From Elusimicrobia bacterium RIFOXYB2_FULL_49_7 (GTDB lineage Bacteria; Fibrobacterota; OXYB2-FULL-49-7), in NCBI GenBank assembly GCA_001800515.1, contig MGVN01000103.1:1515-7998 (forward strand): a stretch of DNA of 6,484 bases, written 5' to 3'. Shown in pieces: positions 6,070 to 6,484 of the stretch (the first letter of the stretch is position 1; each line of letters starts with the position of its first letter). The notes below the pieces were generated by a model that made no database searches, was not told where the DNA came from, and was given only the letters and a program-made list of their open reading frames with translations. The translations under genes and the position numbers were made by a program.

Positions 6070-6484
6070 ATGGCCAATCCCGGCTCCAATTTCCGAGATT
6101 CCCTGATAAACGAAATCTTTCACTGGCATATTCCGGATCTTCATGCCTATAAAGAGGCATGGGTGGGCAGCCGCTTTGTGGGTCAGAAGCGTTTCTTTGA
6201 CATTGTCTTGGAACATAAGGGCCGTTCTCTTGGTATCGAAGCAAAGACCCAACAAACCGAAGGCACCGCCTACCAGAAACTCACCTATGCGGTGGAAGAC
6301 GTCAAACGCGCCCCCATCCCGGCCCTTCTCGTCTTTTCCGGCAACGGCATCGCCCCGGATGTCAAAGCGCAGCTCATCAGCAGCGGGGTGGGGCTTGAGA
6401 TTGAATGGGAACCGGAAAAAGGATTCGGTCAAGGCGTGGATATTCTGAAGCAACGAGTGCTGTTGGAGCTCAAGCTGGACTGGC
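6070..6484 (+). CDS. PD-(D/E)XK nuclease, probable restriction endonuclease (3' end outside window)
   Basis: The frame is open from the ATG at 6070 to the window end; 138 residues are visible and no stop is reached. The core of a PD-(D/E)XK nuclease can be read: D44 (RFFDIVLEHKG), then E57 and K59 in IEAKTQ, followed by GTAYQKLTYAVED (65-77) with Q69/K70. A conserved Gln/Lys after the catalytic Lys is common in restriction-type members. FVGQKRFFDIV before the motif is also typical of small nucleases of this group. The gene follows an adenine methyltransferase by 12 nt with its own strong ribosome-binding site. I infer a type II restriction enzyme that cuts the sequence protected by that methylase, probably GATC. 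A repair or Vsr-like mismatch nuclease is an alternative. The family looks like the group I know as PDDEXK_11, but that name is from memory. Confidence 0.8.
   Translation, partial: MANPGSNFRDSLINEIFHWHIPDLHAYKEAWVGSRFVGQKRFFDIVLEHKGRSLGIEAKTQQTEGTAYQKLTYAVEDVKRAPIPALLVFSGNGIAPDVKAQLISSGVGLEIEWEPEKGFGQGVDILKQRVLLELKLDW

Noticed and set aside
1..6484. CRISPR array, tRNA or insertion sequence
   Set aside because: No regularly spaced repeats, no tRNA-like cloverleaf sequence and no transposase or terminal inverted repeats were seen on either strand.

Overview
The window is ordinary bacterial chromosome of medium GC content (near 50% by eye). It holds seven protein-coding genes, two of them cut by the window edges. 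No RNA gene, CRISPR array, integrase or insertion sequence was seen. The protein types suggest a Gram-negative anaerobe, most plausibly a Desulfobacterota (deltaproteobacterial) lineage. The pointers are a short ThiC, a free-standing short N-acetylglutamate-synthase-like acetyltransferase and a DjlA-type co-chaperone. This placement is inference from gene content, not from a marker gene.

Left part (1-1049, + strand): the 3' part of recO (recombination mediator with a four-Cys zinc finger) is followed after 14 nt by an ArgA-like GNAT acetyltransferase with a strong ribosome-binding site. A candidate promoter for the second gene lies inside the end of recO.

Middle part (1062-4252, - strand): three genes are read right to left: a DMT/EamA transporter, endonuclease IV (nfo) and phosphomethylpyrimidine synthase (thiC). 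nfo and thiC overlap in an ATGA junction and are probably translationally coupled. A TPP riboswitch therefore cannot sit directly in front of thiC. thiC converges on the acetyltransferase gene with only 12 bp between the stop codons.

Right part (4383-6484, + strand): djlA (Gly-rich membrane anchor, TerB-like domain, C-terminal J domain) overlaps a Dam/DpnM-type adenine-N6 methyltransferase by 32 nt. That gene is followed after 12 nt by a PD-(D/E)XK nuclease gene cut by the window end. The methyltransferase keeps the residues that read GATC in E. coli Dam, so the pair looks like a type II restriction-modification system. The 130-bp divergent region between the transporter and djlA carries a candidate promoter for the transporter.

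The most interesting signal is an uninterrupted run of ten C bases (5158-5167) in codons 18-21 of the methyltransferase, before every catalytic motif. Gain or loss of one C would truncate the enzyme at about 96 or 23 codons. This is the classic layout of a phase-variable methyltransferase, here joined to a nuclease gene in one operon.
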